Positions 45,301-52,963 of a stretch of DNA of 64,000 bases are shown here, one piece after another; the first letter of the stretch is position 1, and each line of letters opens with the position of its first letter. Below the pieces are notes generated by a model. It saw only the letters and a program-made list of their open reading frames with translations, was not told the origin of the DNA and did no database searches. The translations under genes and the position numbers were made by a program. Origin of the DNA: Flavivirga amylovorans (lineage in GTDB: Bacteria; Bacteroidota; Bacteroidia; Flavobacteriales; Flavobacteriaceae); contig NZ_JAUOEM010000004.1 in NCBI RefSeq assembly GCF_030540875.1, positions 62,001 through 126,000 of the forward strand. Reading direction: 5' to 3'.

Positions 45301-46281
45301 GTAAACAAGCTAGGATCTGTAAGAGCCTATCAGTTTGTTGGAATAGAAGGTGCTCACAATGGGGAACAAGATGGAACAATAACACCATCAAGGTATCTTC
45401 CCGTAGGACAAGGATTTATTACAGAAATTATAGCAGATGGGACCGTGGAATTTAATAACAGTCAGCGGGTATTTATAAAAGAATCTGATGCAGACGGTAC
45501 GTATAATAATGGGTCTTCATTTTTAAAATCAAGTACAAAATCTAAGAAAAGTAGCAGCTCAATAGAGAGCAAAGAAACTGGTGATAGCAATGTGATGCAA
45601 AAAATCCGATTAGAGTTTAATTCAACATCTGGACCAGCAACAAGAAGAGAGCTCCTTCTAGGTTTTAGCGACACCACCACAGACGGATTCGATTATGGGT
45701 ACGATACAGAATGCGATGAATCTACAAATAATGATTTTAATTTAAGTTTAGAAGGCAAGAATATGAATATGCAAGCATATAGTGCCATTACTCCTGATAA
45801 AGTAGTGCCGTTAAACTTTAAATCATCAGGAGATAATTCCTTTGAAATACGAATAACCGAAACAGAGAACATAGCAGACCAAGATATCTATTTAAGAGAT
45901 AACCTAACGGGCGTTTATTTTGAATTAACGACTAAAGAAGTATACAGTTTTAGTTCAGAACAAGGGAAGTTTAATAACAGGTTTGAGATCGTTTTTCAAA
46001 ATGAAGCTAACACCTTGAGTGCAGAAGAAGCGACATTTACCGAGAATTATGTTTATTATCAAAACAGAACAAATACACTGTATGCTAAAAAGCTAACAAG
46101 TGGAGTTAAAAAGTTGGCATTAATTAGCATGAGAGGACAGACCGTTTTAGAAGTTGAAAACGTCTCGACAGATCGATTAGAAAATGGATTTAAATTTAAC
46201 AATATATCAACAGGAGCCTATATTGTATGCTTGAGAACAGAAACGAATGAGGTATTAACCAAAAAAATTGTTTTTAATTAG
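42373..46281 (+). CDS. Large LamG-domain secreted protein with T9SS tail
   Basis: A 1302-residue exported protein, signal peptide ending YNYSFAQ. Calcium-binding thrombospondin type-3-like repeats come first (DSDGDGIDDSVDIDDDNDG at 23-41; more at about 275-390, such as DTDGDGLKDYLDSDTDNDG). A LamG/concanavalin-like domain spans about 437-620 (SIDFDGIDDYLSR, NVTIMAWIKSD, FDEWHHLAATYTSS). From about 790 it carries a module with YWSSPVGAVG, LGNPYPSALDIHKF and LPVGQGFITEI, shared with the 8-10.7 kb protein. It ends in a Por-type sorting domain (VLTKKIVFN). It is probably a surface adhesin or polymer-binding protein; no enzyme domain was seen. Confidence 0.85.
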   Translation: MKTKLLFSLFMALFVYNYSFAQDSDGDGIDDSVDIDDDNDGIIDTYECSASIQFNNASLLTATDLYDVKAGEKVVYSNALFYQNKYYDIILTIININGSYTVDCNNELRVSTFDSSSDDYVSYSFDLVEAGSATPLNPIGTPAVLYDIILELRDIDTSYGSDFTEIAGFNPSTVTSTVTPYLSATTNLEQAGFANGPDPLGYNLYRLDPTIVAPNSDWEYEPDDGGTHGDDPDFYLYMEFDKFSHVDLLYGATGTDTFTWIRLTNFGVSSKCDFDDDLLLDTVDIDSDNDGIPDNVEAQPTIGYIPPSNVSSSITDANNNGLDDVYESAMGGTDLNQLEDTDGDGLKDYLDSDTDNDGTPDIQENGQANTLNSIDIDNDGLDDNFDSVTGFLDVNDEVTTGDVTDLTNSFGDVDSDATLGGDLDYRDLFDINPPTIASIDFDGIDDYLSRTSFIDGLDNVTIMAWIKSDSGNATNMTILGEDTGCKLWLQNGNTPSFTTKTVGNSQETISCSAINFDEWHHLAATYTSSTGLMQLFVDGTLLSSTNVASTGAAIENTEDANGNFEIGRFSNDVIVDKEYFKGDIDEVRVFDVVLTSEQLKKMVYQEIENNSGNTIGSIVGKDIEDTSTSNTVPWTNLIAYYPMTNIKKGTTSDYSSYDKELYINYITTIQDQTAPMPYVSSNNGSWTTQSTWQHGDVWDIENTANNKDWCIIKIASNVSACHPIKTAGLIIDTGNTFTVHSENLIENSWYLELNGTLDLEDDCQLIQTEHSDLVTSATGKILRRQEGTSNVYRYNYWSSPVGAVGATSLIDNNGSTNNPNNTPFSLNTIKDESGVNFSFTTSYDEVGKISTYWLYTFKNGLTYWDWASLSPNTGLEVGVGYTQKGTGNAGLEQQYIFEGKPNNGTILVNAIDVGGPGSVTSVSKTEYLLGNPYPSALDIHKFIDDNAGVIDGTLQLWQQWAGDSHVLNEYKGGYAQVNKLGSVRAYQFVGIEGAHNGEQDGTITPSRYLPVGQGFITEIIADGTVEFNNSQRVFIKESDADGTYNNGSSFLKSSTKSKKSSSSIESKETGDSNVMQKIRLEFNSTSGPATRRELLLGFSDTTTDGFDYGYDTECDESTNNDFNLSLEGKNMNMQAYSAITPDKVVPLNFKSSGDNSFEIRITETENIADQDIYLRDNLTGVYFELTTKEVYSFSSEQGKFNNRFEIVFQNEANTLSAEEATFTENYVYYQNRTNTLYAKKLTSGVKKLALISMRGQTVLEVENVSTDRLENGFKFNNISTGAYIVCLRTETNEVLTKKIVFN

Positions 46282-46304
46282 TTTAGTTTTTTTATAAGAG
46301 TAAT

Positions 46305-46336
46305 AAAAGAGTCAAAATATTTATTTTGGCTCTTTT
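46305..46336 (+). terminator. Terminator after the large secreted protein gene
   Basis: AAAAGAGTCAAAATA (46305-46319) and TATTTTGGCTCTTTT (46322-46336) pair with one G-U wobble, followed by more T. The innermost pairs must open to form the loop. Confidence 0.75.
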
Positions 46337-46460
46337 TGTTTATAAAGAATTTCAAGACATTTTTACAGCAGATAAAAGTAATGAGTTATTAACAGTTAAA
46401 ATGTTAAAGACTGGTGAGTAATTTAAAGAGGAAAGGCTTATATGTCAGTGTTTAATGATT

Positions 46461-46468
46461 TAACTTTG
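46461..46468 (+). promoter_or_regulatory. -7 box before a small membrane-protein ORF
   Basis: TAACTTTG matches TAnnTTTG and lies 23 bases upstream of the ATG at 46492. No -33 TTG is evident. Confidence 0.4.
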
Positions 46469-46491
46469 TCTTCATTAACAGCACTTAAACA

Positions 46492-46668
46492 ATGGAAAAT
46501 ATAATTTTGACTTTTTGTCTAACATTTATAGTCGTTATTTTGATTTATTGGGTAATGCCAATAAAAAAAATGAAAGCTGTAAACGAGGCACTAAAAACTT
46601 TACTTCAAGTACTTCCAATTTCAAAAACAGTAGAAGCCATTTTAAAGAAGAATAACCTTTCAAAATAG
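46492..46668 (+). CDS. Small single-helix membrane protein (58 residues)
   Basis: An ATG-initiated 58-codon ORF. One strongly hydrophobic helix (ILTFCLTFIVVILIYWV) is followed by an amphipathic, basic tail (KKMKAVNEALKTLLQVLP, ending AILKKNNLSK). A consensus -7 box stands upstream and the ORF fits between the previous terminator and ileS. Composition and topology look like a real small membrane protein, not chance. No family is recognised. A minus-strand ORF over the same bases is judged its shadow. Confidence 0.6.
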   Translation: MENIILTFCLTFIVVILIYWVMPIKKMKAVNEALKTLLQVLPISKTVEAILKKNNLSK

Positions 46669-46782
46669 AAATAGTAACATAAGAATATTGAGATAAGATT
46701 TTTCGATTATCAAAAATCATTTTTAATCTTACTTTTTTCTCAAAATTCCTTAAATTCGCTTCCTTATTAGAATAAAGCGTAA

Positions 46783-49700
46783 ATGAGCACTAAATTTCCT
46801 GAATATAAAGGACTTGACTTACCAAATGTAGCAAAAGAGATACTACAATATTGGCAAGAAAATAACATCTTTGAGAAAAGTGTTTCTACCAGAGAAGGTA
46901 AGGAACCTTATGTATTTTATGAAGGGCCACCGTCTGCAAATGGACTTCCTGGAGTACACCACGTTTTAGCACGTGCTATTAAAGATATTTTTCCACGTTA
47001 TAAAACCATGAAAGGCTACCAAGTAAAGCGTAAAGCAGGTTGGGATACTCATGGCTTACCTATTGAGTTAGGTGTTGAAAAAGAATTAGGTATTACCAAG
47101 GAAGATATAGGGAAAACAATTTCGGTAGAAGATTATAATGCAGCATGTCGTAAAGCCGTAATGCGTTATACAGACGTATGGAATGACCTAACACAAAAAA
47201 TGGGCTATTGGGTAGATATGGACGACCCGTATATTACCTACGATCCTAAATACATGGAGAGTGTTTGGTGGTTGCTAAAGCAAATTTATAATAAAACCTT
47301 GCTTTACAAAGGCTATACCATACAGCCTTATTCACCAAAAGCAGGTACAGGGTTAAGCTCACATGAATTAAACCAACCAGGAACGTATCAAGATGTAACC
47401 GATACCACAGTAGTTGCTCAATTTAAAGCAAATCAAGATTCGTTACCAGACTTTTTACAAAATGAAGGTGATATTTATTTTATGGCTTGGACAACCACAC
47501 CATGGACATTACCAAGTAATACAGCATTAACCGTTGGGCCAAAAATTGATTATGTATTAGTTGAAACATATAATCAATATACGTTCGAACCCATCAATGT
47601 TGTTTTAGCTAAGAAACTAGTTAACTATCAGTTTTCTGGAAAATTTAATCAAGTTGAAGATAAATCTGAATTATTAAACTATAAATCGGGAGATAAAAAA
47701 ATTCCTTTTTATGTTGTTAAAGAATTTGTAGGGAAAGATTTAGTAGGTATTACTTACGAACAGTTGTTGCCTTATGCATTGCCAAATGATAATCCGGAAA
47801 ATGCTTTTAGAATCATTTCTGGAGATTTCGTAACAACAGAAGATGGTACAGGAATTGTACATACAGCACCTACTTTTGGAGCCGATGATGCCTTGGTAGC
47901 AAAACAAGCGACACCAGAAGTACCACCTATGCTGGTAAAAGATGAACATGATAATTTGGTGCCGCTTGTAGATTTGCAAGGACGTTTTAGACCAGAAATG
48001 GGAGAATACGCAGGTAAGTATGTGAAGAATGAGTACTATAATGATGGCGAAGCACCAGAACGTTCTATTGACGTAGAGATTGCCATTAAATTAAAAGAAG
48101 AAAATAAAGCCTTTAAGGTTGAGAAATATAAGCACAGCTATCCAAACTGTTGGAGAACAGATAAACCCATTCTATATTATCCTTTAGATTCTTGGTTTAT
48201 TAAAGTAACCGATATTAAAGATCGTATGCACGAACTTAATAACTCCATCAATTGGAAACCAAAAAGTACTGGTGAAGGACGATTTGGAAATTGGTTAGCG
48301 AATGCAAACGATTGGAATTTATCACGCTCACGTTATTGGGGAATTCCATTACCAATTTGGAGAACTGAAGATGGGAAAGAAGAAATTTGTATTGGATCTG
48401 TAGAGGAGTTAAAATCTGAAATGGGTAAAGCTGTTTCAGCAGGTGTTTTAGCAAAAGATATTTTTGAAGATTTTGAAATTGGAAATAATTCTGAAGAAAA
48501 TTATGCCAAGATAGATTTACATAAAAACATTGTTGACGACATCGTATTGGTATCTGCATCAGGTCAAAAAATGTTCAGAGAAAGCGATTTAATTGACGTG
48601 TGGTTTGATTCTGGTTCTATGCCTTATGCACAATGGCATTATCCATTTGAAAATAGAGAGTTTATAGATGGCTCTCGTCAACCTGAACTTGTTCCAGGTT
48701 CTCATGACGAGGCTCCGAAACAAGTTCGGAACGACAAGAAAGTTTTTCCTGCCGATTTTATAGCAGAAGGTGTCGATCAAACAAGAGGGTGGTTCTATAC
48801 GTTACATGCTATTGGAACGATGGTTTTTGATTCTGTAGCCTATAAAAATGTAGTATCCAATGGATTGGTGTTAGACAAGAACGGACAGAAAATGTCGAAG
48901 CGCTTAGGGAATGCTGTAGATCCTTTTGAAACTTTAGGTAATTATGGAGCCGATGCTACGCGTTGGTACATGATTAGTAACGCAAACCCTTGGGATAATT
49001 TAAAATTCGATATAGAAGGAGTAGAAGAGGTGAAACGTAAGTTTTTCGGAACACTTTACAATACCTATTCTTTCTTTACTTTATATACTAATTTAGATAA
49101 CTTTAATTATTCTGAAGCAGACATAGTTTTAGAAGAGCGACCGGAAATTGATCGTTGGATTTTGTCCGAGTTGCATACATTGATAAAGAAAGTGGATGCT
49201 TTTTATGCTGATTATGAACCTACAAAAGCAGCACGTGCTATCTCAGATTTTACTCAAGATTATGTAAGCAACTGGTTCGTTCGTTTAAGCAGAAGGCGTT
49301 TTTGGAAAGGTGATTACGAGCAAGATAAAATTTCGGCATACCAAACGCTTTATACGTGTATGATAACGATTGCAAAACTAGGAGCGCCAATTGCACCGTT
49401 TTTTATGGATAGATTGTATTTAGATTTAAATTCAGTGACCCAAAAAGAATCATTTGAGAGTGTGCATTTAGCGAACTTCCCTGTTTATGATGAAGCCTTT
49501 ATTGATAAAAGTTTAGAACGAAAAATGGAAAGCGCTCAAACAATATCATCATTAGTTTTATCGTTAAGAGCTAAGGAGAAAATAAAAGTACGTCAGCCAC
49601 TTCAAAAAATAATGATTCCAGTTGATAATGATCAACAAAAAGAAGAAATATTGGCTGTTTCAGAGTTAATAAAACATGAAGTAAATGTTAAAAGTGTAGA

Positions 49701-50250
49701 GCTTTTAGAAGAAGCTTCAGATATTTTAGTAAAGCAAATAAAGCCCAATTTTAAAGCGCTTGGGCCACGTTTTGGTAAGGAAATGAAACTAATAGCCAAC
49801 ACGATAAAAGCATTCAATGCTGATGATATAAAAAAAATTGAACAAAATGGTGTTTTAGATGTTGAAATTAATGGAAAAAATATTACTTTAGAGCTTGAAG
49901 ATGTAGAGATTACATCTCAAGATATTGAAGGTTGGTTAGTTGCAAATGAAGGATCATTAACTGTAGCTTTAGATGTTACGATATCTGATGATTTGCGAAA
50001 AGAAGGTATTGCGAGAGAACTTATTAATCGCATACAAAATTTACGTAAAGATTCAGGATTTGAAGTAACAGATAGAATTGATGTGAGACTTCAAAAAGAT
50101 GATTATGTTGTAAATGCTGTTAATGCAAATATGGTCTATATTAAAACGGAAACGTTAACCAATGAACTTGAAATTATTGATAAATTAGATAATGGTATCG
50201 AAATTGTTTTTGATGATGTAAATACCAAATTGTTTATACAAAAACATTAA
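46783..50250 (+). CDS. ileS: Isoleucyl-tRNA synthetase with in-frame repeat insertion
   Basis: A 1155-residue class I synthetase. The HIGH-like motif is ANGLPGVHHVLARA, the editing domain has WTTTPWTLPSNTAL and GTGIVHTAPTFGADD, and the second signature is KMSKRLGNAVDPF. Length and lack of a C-terminal zinc finger fit the type-2 (eukaryote-like) enzyme common in Bacteroidota. Residues 632-651 (RQPELVPGSHDEAPKQVRND) lie between FENREFIDGS and KKVFPADFIAEGVDQTRGWF. They look like translation of a palindromic repeat inserted in frame, just before a conserved catalytic-domain block. The frame is otherwise intact, so the enzyme is presumably active. Confidence 0.96.
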   Translation: MSTKFPEYKGLDLPNVAKEILQYWQENNIFEKSVSTREGKEPYVFYEGPPSANGLPGVHHVLARAIKDIFPRYKTMKGYQVKRKAGWDTHGLPIELGVEKELGITKEDIGKTISVEDYNAACRKAVMRYTDVWNDLTQKMGYWVDMDDPYITYDPKYMESVWWLLKQIYNKTLLYKGYTIQPYSPKAGTGLSSHELNQPGTYQDVTDTTVVAQFKANQDSLPDFLQNEGDIYFMAWTTTPWTLPSNTALTVGPKIDYVLVETYNQYTFEPINVVLAKKLVNYQFSGKFNQVEDKSELLNYKSGDKKIPFYVVKEFVGKDLVGITYEQLLPYALPNDNPENAFRIISGDFVTTEDGTGIVHTAPTFGADDALVAKQATPEVPPMLVKDEHDNLVPLVDLQGRFRPEMGEYAGKYVKNEYYNDGEAPERSIDVEIAIKLKEENKAFKVEKYKHSYPNCWRTDKPILYYPLDSWFIKVTDIKDRMHELNNSINWKPKSTGEGRFGNWLANANDWNLSRSRYWGIPLPIWRTEDGKEEICIGSVEELKSEMGKAVSAGVLAKDIFEDFEIGNNSEENYAKIDLHKNIVDDIVLVSASGQKMFRESDLIDVWFDSGSMPYAQWHYPFENREFIDGSRQPELVPGSHDEAPKQVRNDKKVFPADFIAEGVDQTRGWFYTLHAIGTMVFDSVAYKNVVSNGLVLDKNGQKMSKRLGNAVDPFETLGNYGADATRWYMISNANPWDNLKFDIEGVEEVKRKFFGTLYNTYSFFTLYTNLDNFNYSEADIVLEERPEIDRWILSELHTLIKKVDAFYADYEPTKAARAISDFTQDYVSNWFVRLSRRRFWKGDYEQDKISAYQTLYTCMITIAKLGAPIAPFFMDRLYLDLNSVTQKESFESVHLANFPVYDEAFIDKSLERKMESAQTISSLVLSLRAKEKIKVRQPLQKIMIPVDNDQQKEEILAVSELIKHEVNVKSVELLEEASDILVKQIKPNFKALGPRFGKEMKLIANTIKAFNADDIKKIEQNGVLDVEINGKNITLELEDVEITSQDIEGWLVANEGSLTVALDVTISDDLRKEGIARELINRIQNLRKDSGFEVTDRIDVRLQKDDYVVNAVNANMVYIKTETLTNELEIIDKLDNGIEIVFDDVNTKLFIQKH
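48677..48735. repeat. Palindromic repeat inside ileS
   Basis: GTCAACCTGAACTTGTT (48677-48693) and AACAAGTTCGGAACGAC (48719-48735) are imperfect inverted copies (13 of 17 positions). Each arm contains its own mini-palindrome. The CCTGAACTTGTTCCAGG core (48682-48698) differs by one base from the copy in the atpD-atpC spacer. The element is translated in frame. Confidence 0.75.
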
Positions 50251-50254
50251 AATT

Positions 50255-50635
50255 ATGAGTACAGACGCAAACGTAAGATATTCTGATAAAGATTTAGCAG
50301 AGTTTAAAAAACTAATTACAGAGAAAATAGAGAAAGCACAGCATGACTTAGAGCTTATTAAAAGTGCGTATATGAACGACCATAATAATGGAACTGAAGA
50401 TACATCACCTACTTTTAAAGCATTTGATGAAGGAAGTGCTGTTATGAGTAAAGAATCTAATTCTCAATTGGCCATTAGGCAAGAAAAATTTATTCGCGAT
50501 CTTAAAAACGCATTGATTAGAATTGAAAATAAAACATATGGCATTTGCCGTGTAACGAAAAAACTAATTAATAAAGAGCGTTTAAAATTAGTACCTCACG
50601 CAACATTGAGTATAGAAGCTAAAAATATGCAATAA
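50255..50635 (+). CDS. DksA/TraR-like protein lacking zinc cysteines
   Basis: A 126-residue protein of the DksA/TraR type. A helical N-terminal part (DLAEFKKLITEKIEKAQHDL, HNNGTEDTSPTFKAFDEGS) is followed by IRIENKTYGICRVTKKLINK and the end LVPHATLSIEAKN. Only one of the usual four zinc-finger cysteines remains. Family members bind RNA polymerase and modulate the stringent response. It starts 4 bases after ileS and ends at a strong terminator, so the two are probably co-transcribed. Confidence 0.85.
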   Translation: MSTDANVRYSDKDLAEFKKLITEKIEKAQHDLELIKSAYMNDHNNGTEDTSPTFKAFDEGSAVMSKESNSQLAIRQEKFIRDLKNALIRIENKTYGICRVTKKLINKERLKLVPHATLSIEAKNMQ

Positions 50636-50651
50636 TTATAAATTAATTTAT

Positions 50652-50687
50652 AAAAAAGCGTCTCGGTTCTTAACGAGGCGCTTTTTT
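50652..50687 (+). terminator. Terminator after the DksA-like gene
   Basis: AAAAAAGCGTCTCG (50652-50665) and CGAGGCGCTTTTTT (50674-50687) pair over 14 positions with one G-U wobble and an 8-base loop. lspA starts only 14 bases further, so read-through may also feed lspA. Confidence 0.85.
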
Positions 50688-50701
50688 GTCTAAACATTAT
50701 T

Positions 50702-51358
50702 ATGTCCTTAAAAAAATCTACCCTCATCATTATCCTTATCCTACTTATTGATCAAATAAGTAAAATTTATATAAAGACCCATTTTAAACTCCAAGATAGT
50801 GTTGAAGTTTTTGGATGGTTTAAAATATTTTTTATCGAAAATGATGGCATGGCATGGGGGACAAAAATTAGCGATTTCACATCATTTATATCAGATAGAA
50901 CAGCAAAAGTAATATTAACATTATTTAGGGTTTTTGCCATTTTTGCTATTGGTTATTGGTTATATAATGCAACAAAAAACAAAAACCCTAGAGTTCTTAT
51001 ATTAGCTATAGCTTTAATATTTGCTGGTGCTTTAGGCAATATAATAGATTCTGTTTTTTATGGTGTTATATTTGATAGTAGCCGTAATCAAGTCGCTACA
51101 TTTTTACCAGAAGCTGGAGGTTACGATAGTTTGCTTCATGGTAAGGTTGTAGATATGCTATATTTGCCTTTATACAATGATTATTTACCTGATTGGGTTC
51201 CGTTTTACGGAGGTGAATTTTTTACGTTTTTTGAGCCTGTTTTCAATGTAGCAGATGTGGCAATAAGCGTAGGCTTTATCATGCTTATTGTTTTTTACAA
51301 GAAAGCATTTCCAAAGGATATCGAGAAAGTAAAGGTAAAGGAAGAAGTTGATAATTAA
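50702..51358 (+). CDS. lspA: Lipoprotein signal peptidase
   Basis: A 218-residue inner-membrane aspartyl protease that cleaves prolipoprotein signal peptides. Four membrane helices are visible. The catalytic aspartates are in GALGNIIDSVFYGVIFD and FNVADVAISVGF. The C-terminus is extended by a basic tail (KVKVKEEVDN). The window encodes several lipoproteins (SusD, DUF4270, GDSL) that would be its substrates. Order ileS-dksA-like-lspA is common in flavobacteria. Confidence 0.95.
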   Translation: MSLKKSTLIIILILLIDQISKIYIKTHFKLQDSVEVFGWFKIFFIENDGMAWGTKISDFTSFISDRTAKVILTLFRVFAIFAIGYWLYNATKNKNPRVLILAIALIFAGALGNIIDSVFYGVIFDSSRNQVATFLPEAGGYDSLLHGKVVDMLYLPLYNDYLPDWVPFYGGEFFTFFEPVFNVADVAISVGFIMLIVFYKKAFPKDIEKVKVKEEVDN

Positions 51359-51585
51359 GAAAATCTAATTGTAAATGACTAAAAAATATAGATTATTTTA
51401 GGGGTTGCACAATAATTAATAATTCAATTAGGATCATTTTCTTAAACATCTGTGATTTCAGTTTTAGGCTCAAAATGCACAATCCAATCTTAAGTTTGGT
51501 TTTCGTTATAAAATTTATCATAGAAGGTTGTCGTAAGCTACAGTTCTCTTTTTTGATCATATAAAGAATAACTCTTCAGGTATAT

Positions 51586-52484
51586 TATAGCTAAATCAAA
51601 ATAAAGCGTCATAAATCAGCGTATAAAAAAGTTCATCATGTGTATAATCAAATTTTCTTCTAATACTTTTTGCTTGCGCCCATTTCTTTTCAATTGGATT
51701 TAAATCTGGACTATATGGGGGCAGGAATACTGGAGTATGTCCAGCCTTCTCAATAGCTTTTAATGCATCATTTCTTTCATGGAATGCAGCATTATCCAAT
51801 ACGATAACTGCATTGTTTGGTATGTTCGGGAGCAGCTCTTGGGTTAACCAAGCATAAAAGACATCTGCATTTATATAACAATCGAATAAACAGACATTAA
51901 ACAGATTAAAGCCTACTATTGCTCCGATGGCATTTACCCAACCTCTAGCGTGCCAGTCCTTGCCAGCATAACACCTTTTCCCTTTTAAACTATAGCCATT
52001 ACTTCTTGGTGCGTCCATAGCAAACCCACTTTTATCGAGATAGACTATAGCTCGCTTTTCTATAAATTCATATCTAAATATCTTGAGCTGGAAAATAAAT
52101 CTTGATAACCAATCTGATTTAGGATGAAACAGCGTTTTTTTTATTACTAATATTTAAACGCTTTAAGGCATAAAATATAGCACTTTGACTAACTCCGAAG
52201 GTCTTTGCCCGCTCATATTGGTAATGGTCCGGGTTATCTTTTACATCTTTGGACAAAGCTTCCATATCTATTTTGGTAGAGGGCTTGTTTCGTTTGGTTT
52301 TGGGCTCAATACGTTTTTGCCACCTAAAAAGGGTTCTTATTGGAATAGAAAACCTTTCACTTAACTCTTGAAATGTTAGCCCCTCTTTTTGCTTTATCTT
52401 AAATACCTGTTGTCGGAAATCTAATGAATATGCCATACAGCAAGATACAAAAATAATATGACAAATTATAATGATTTAACTATA
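51586..52484 (-). mobile_element. IS630-type insertion sequence
   Basis: The ends TATAGCTAAATCA (51586-51598) and, on the other strand, TATAGTTAAATCA (52484-52472) begin 28-base imperfect inverted repeats (22 of 28 matching). Both begin with TA, the target duplicated by IS630/Tc1 elements. The interior is filled by one transposase region on the minus strand. The element is about 0.9 kb, somewhat short for the family. Confidence 0.82.
51596..52436 (-). pseudogene. IS630-family transposase in two frames
   Basis: The first frame (52436-52119, 105 residues) encodes the HTH part (FRQQVFKIKQKEGLTFQELS, RTLFRWQKRIEP). The second encodes the DDE domain: IVYLDKSGFAM, VIVLDNAAFH and LPPYSPDLNPIEKKWAQAK supply Asp, Asp and Glu. 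The frames meet at a run of eight A residues (plus-strand T at 52135-52142). A one-base change there joins KRLNISNKK directly to TLFHPKSDWLSRFIF. This may be programmed slippage or an inactivating indel. The DDE frame's first ATG, at 52018, would miss the first Asp. Confidence 0.8.
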
Positions 52485-52662
52485 TTTGATGAAGACCCAG
52501 ATGGCAAAGAAAATTATGGAAACGTTGCAAAAGCTTATAAAGTGTCTTTTTTACCAACTACGTTCTTAATAGACATTAACGATTATTATAGGATGTCAAC
52601 TACATGAAGATGCTTTAGATGCGAAACTTAAAGAGCTCTCTATGGTTATTAAAATAGCGTGA
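52485..52662 (+). pseudogene. Thioredoxin/TlpA-like gene remnant
   Basis: From the IS edge the plus strand reads FDEDPDGKENYGNVAKAYKV then SFLPTTFLID, the cis-Pro region of TlpA/ResA-type thioredoxins. A frameshift near 52590 breaks it, and the next frame continues LHEDALDAKLKELSMV to a stop at 52662, like a TlpA C-terminus. The CxxC half is missing and was not found on the other side of the IS. This is a decayed fragment. Confidence 0.65.
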
Positions 52663-52823
52663 GTTTAACATAATATTTTTTTAAACTATTGACTTTCAAC
52701 AAATTAAACCTATTTCAAGTTAAATATAGTCGAAATCTTTAAAAACAGATAGGCAGTTTCGTAAGTATAGCGAAATCTTAATTGACATAGTGTGTGATAA
52801 ACGATAAACTTATTCGACTAGAA

Positions 52824-52856
52824 AGACCTGTCAGGTTTTTAAAACCTGACAGGTCT
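52824..52856. repeat. Perfect palindrome, scattered-repeat type
   Basis: AGACCTGTCAGGTTTT (52824-52839) and AAAACCTGACAGGTCT (52841-52856) are exact inverted copies separated by one T. The ACCTGTCAGGT core is a repeat I have met in many Bacteroidota genomes. A terminator role is possible but there is no terminal T-run. Confidence 0.75.
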
Positions 52857-52902
52857 ACAATACTCTATGTGATATTTTATTTTGATTTAACTATATAAAA
52901 AA

Positions 52903-52937
52903 TACCCAGCCATTAATTTTAAAATAATGACTGGGTA
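52903..52937 (-). terminator. Terminator after the susCD pair
   Basis: TACCCAG-C-CATTA (52903-52915) and TAATG-A-CTGGGTA (52925-52937) pair with one mismatch. On the minus strand the stem is followed by TTTTTT. It lies 27 bases after the SusD stop. Confidence 0.8.
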
Positions 52938-52963
52938 ATAAACTAAAGTAAACTTTTTAAACT

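Larger units (their letters stand above)
52663..52963. other. Spacer between gene remnant and SusD gene
   Basis: No gene is visible. The stretch contains a perfect 16-bp-arm hairpin and the SusD-side terminator, both listed separately. The rest is AT-rich and unassigned. Confidence 0.5.

Noticed and set aside
46535-46720. 61-codon minus-strand ORF before ileS
   Set aside because: It is the complement of the better-supported plus-strand small membrane protein.
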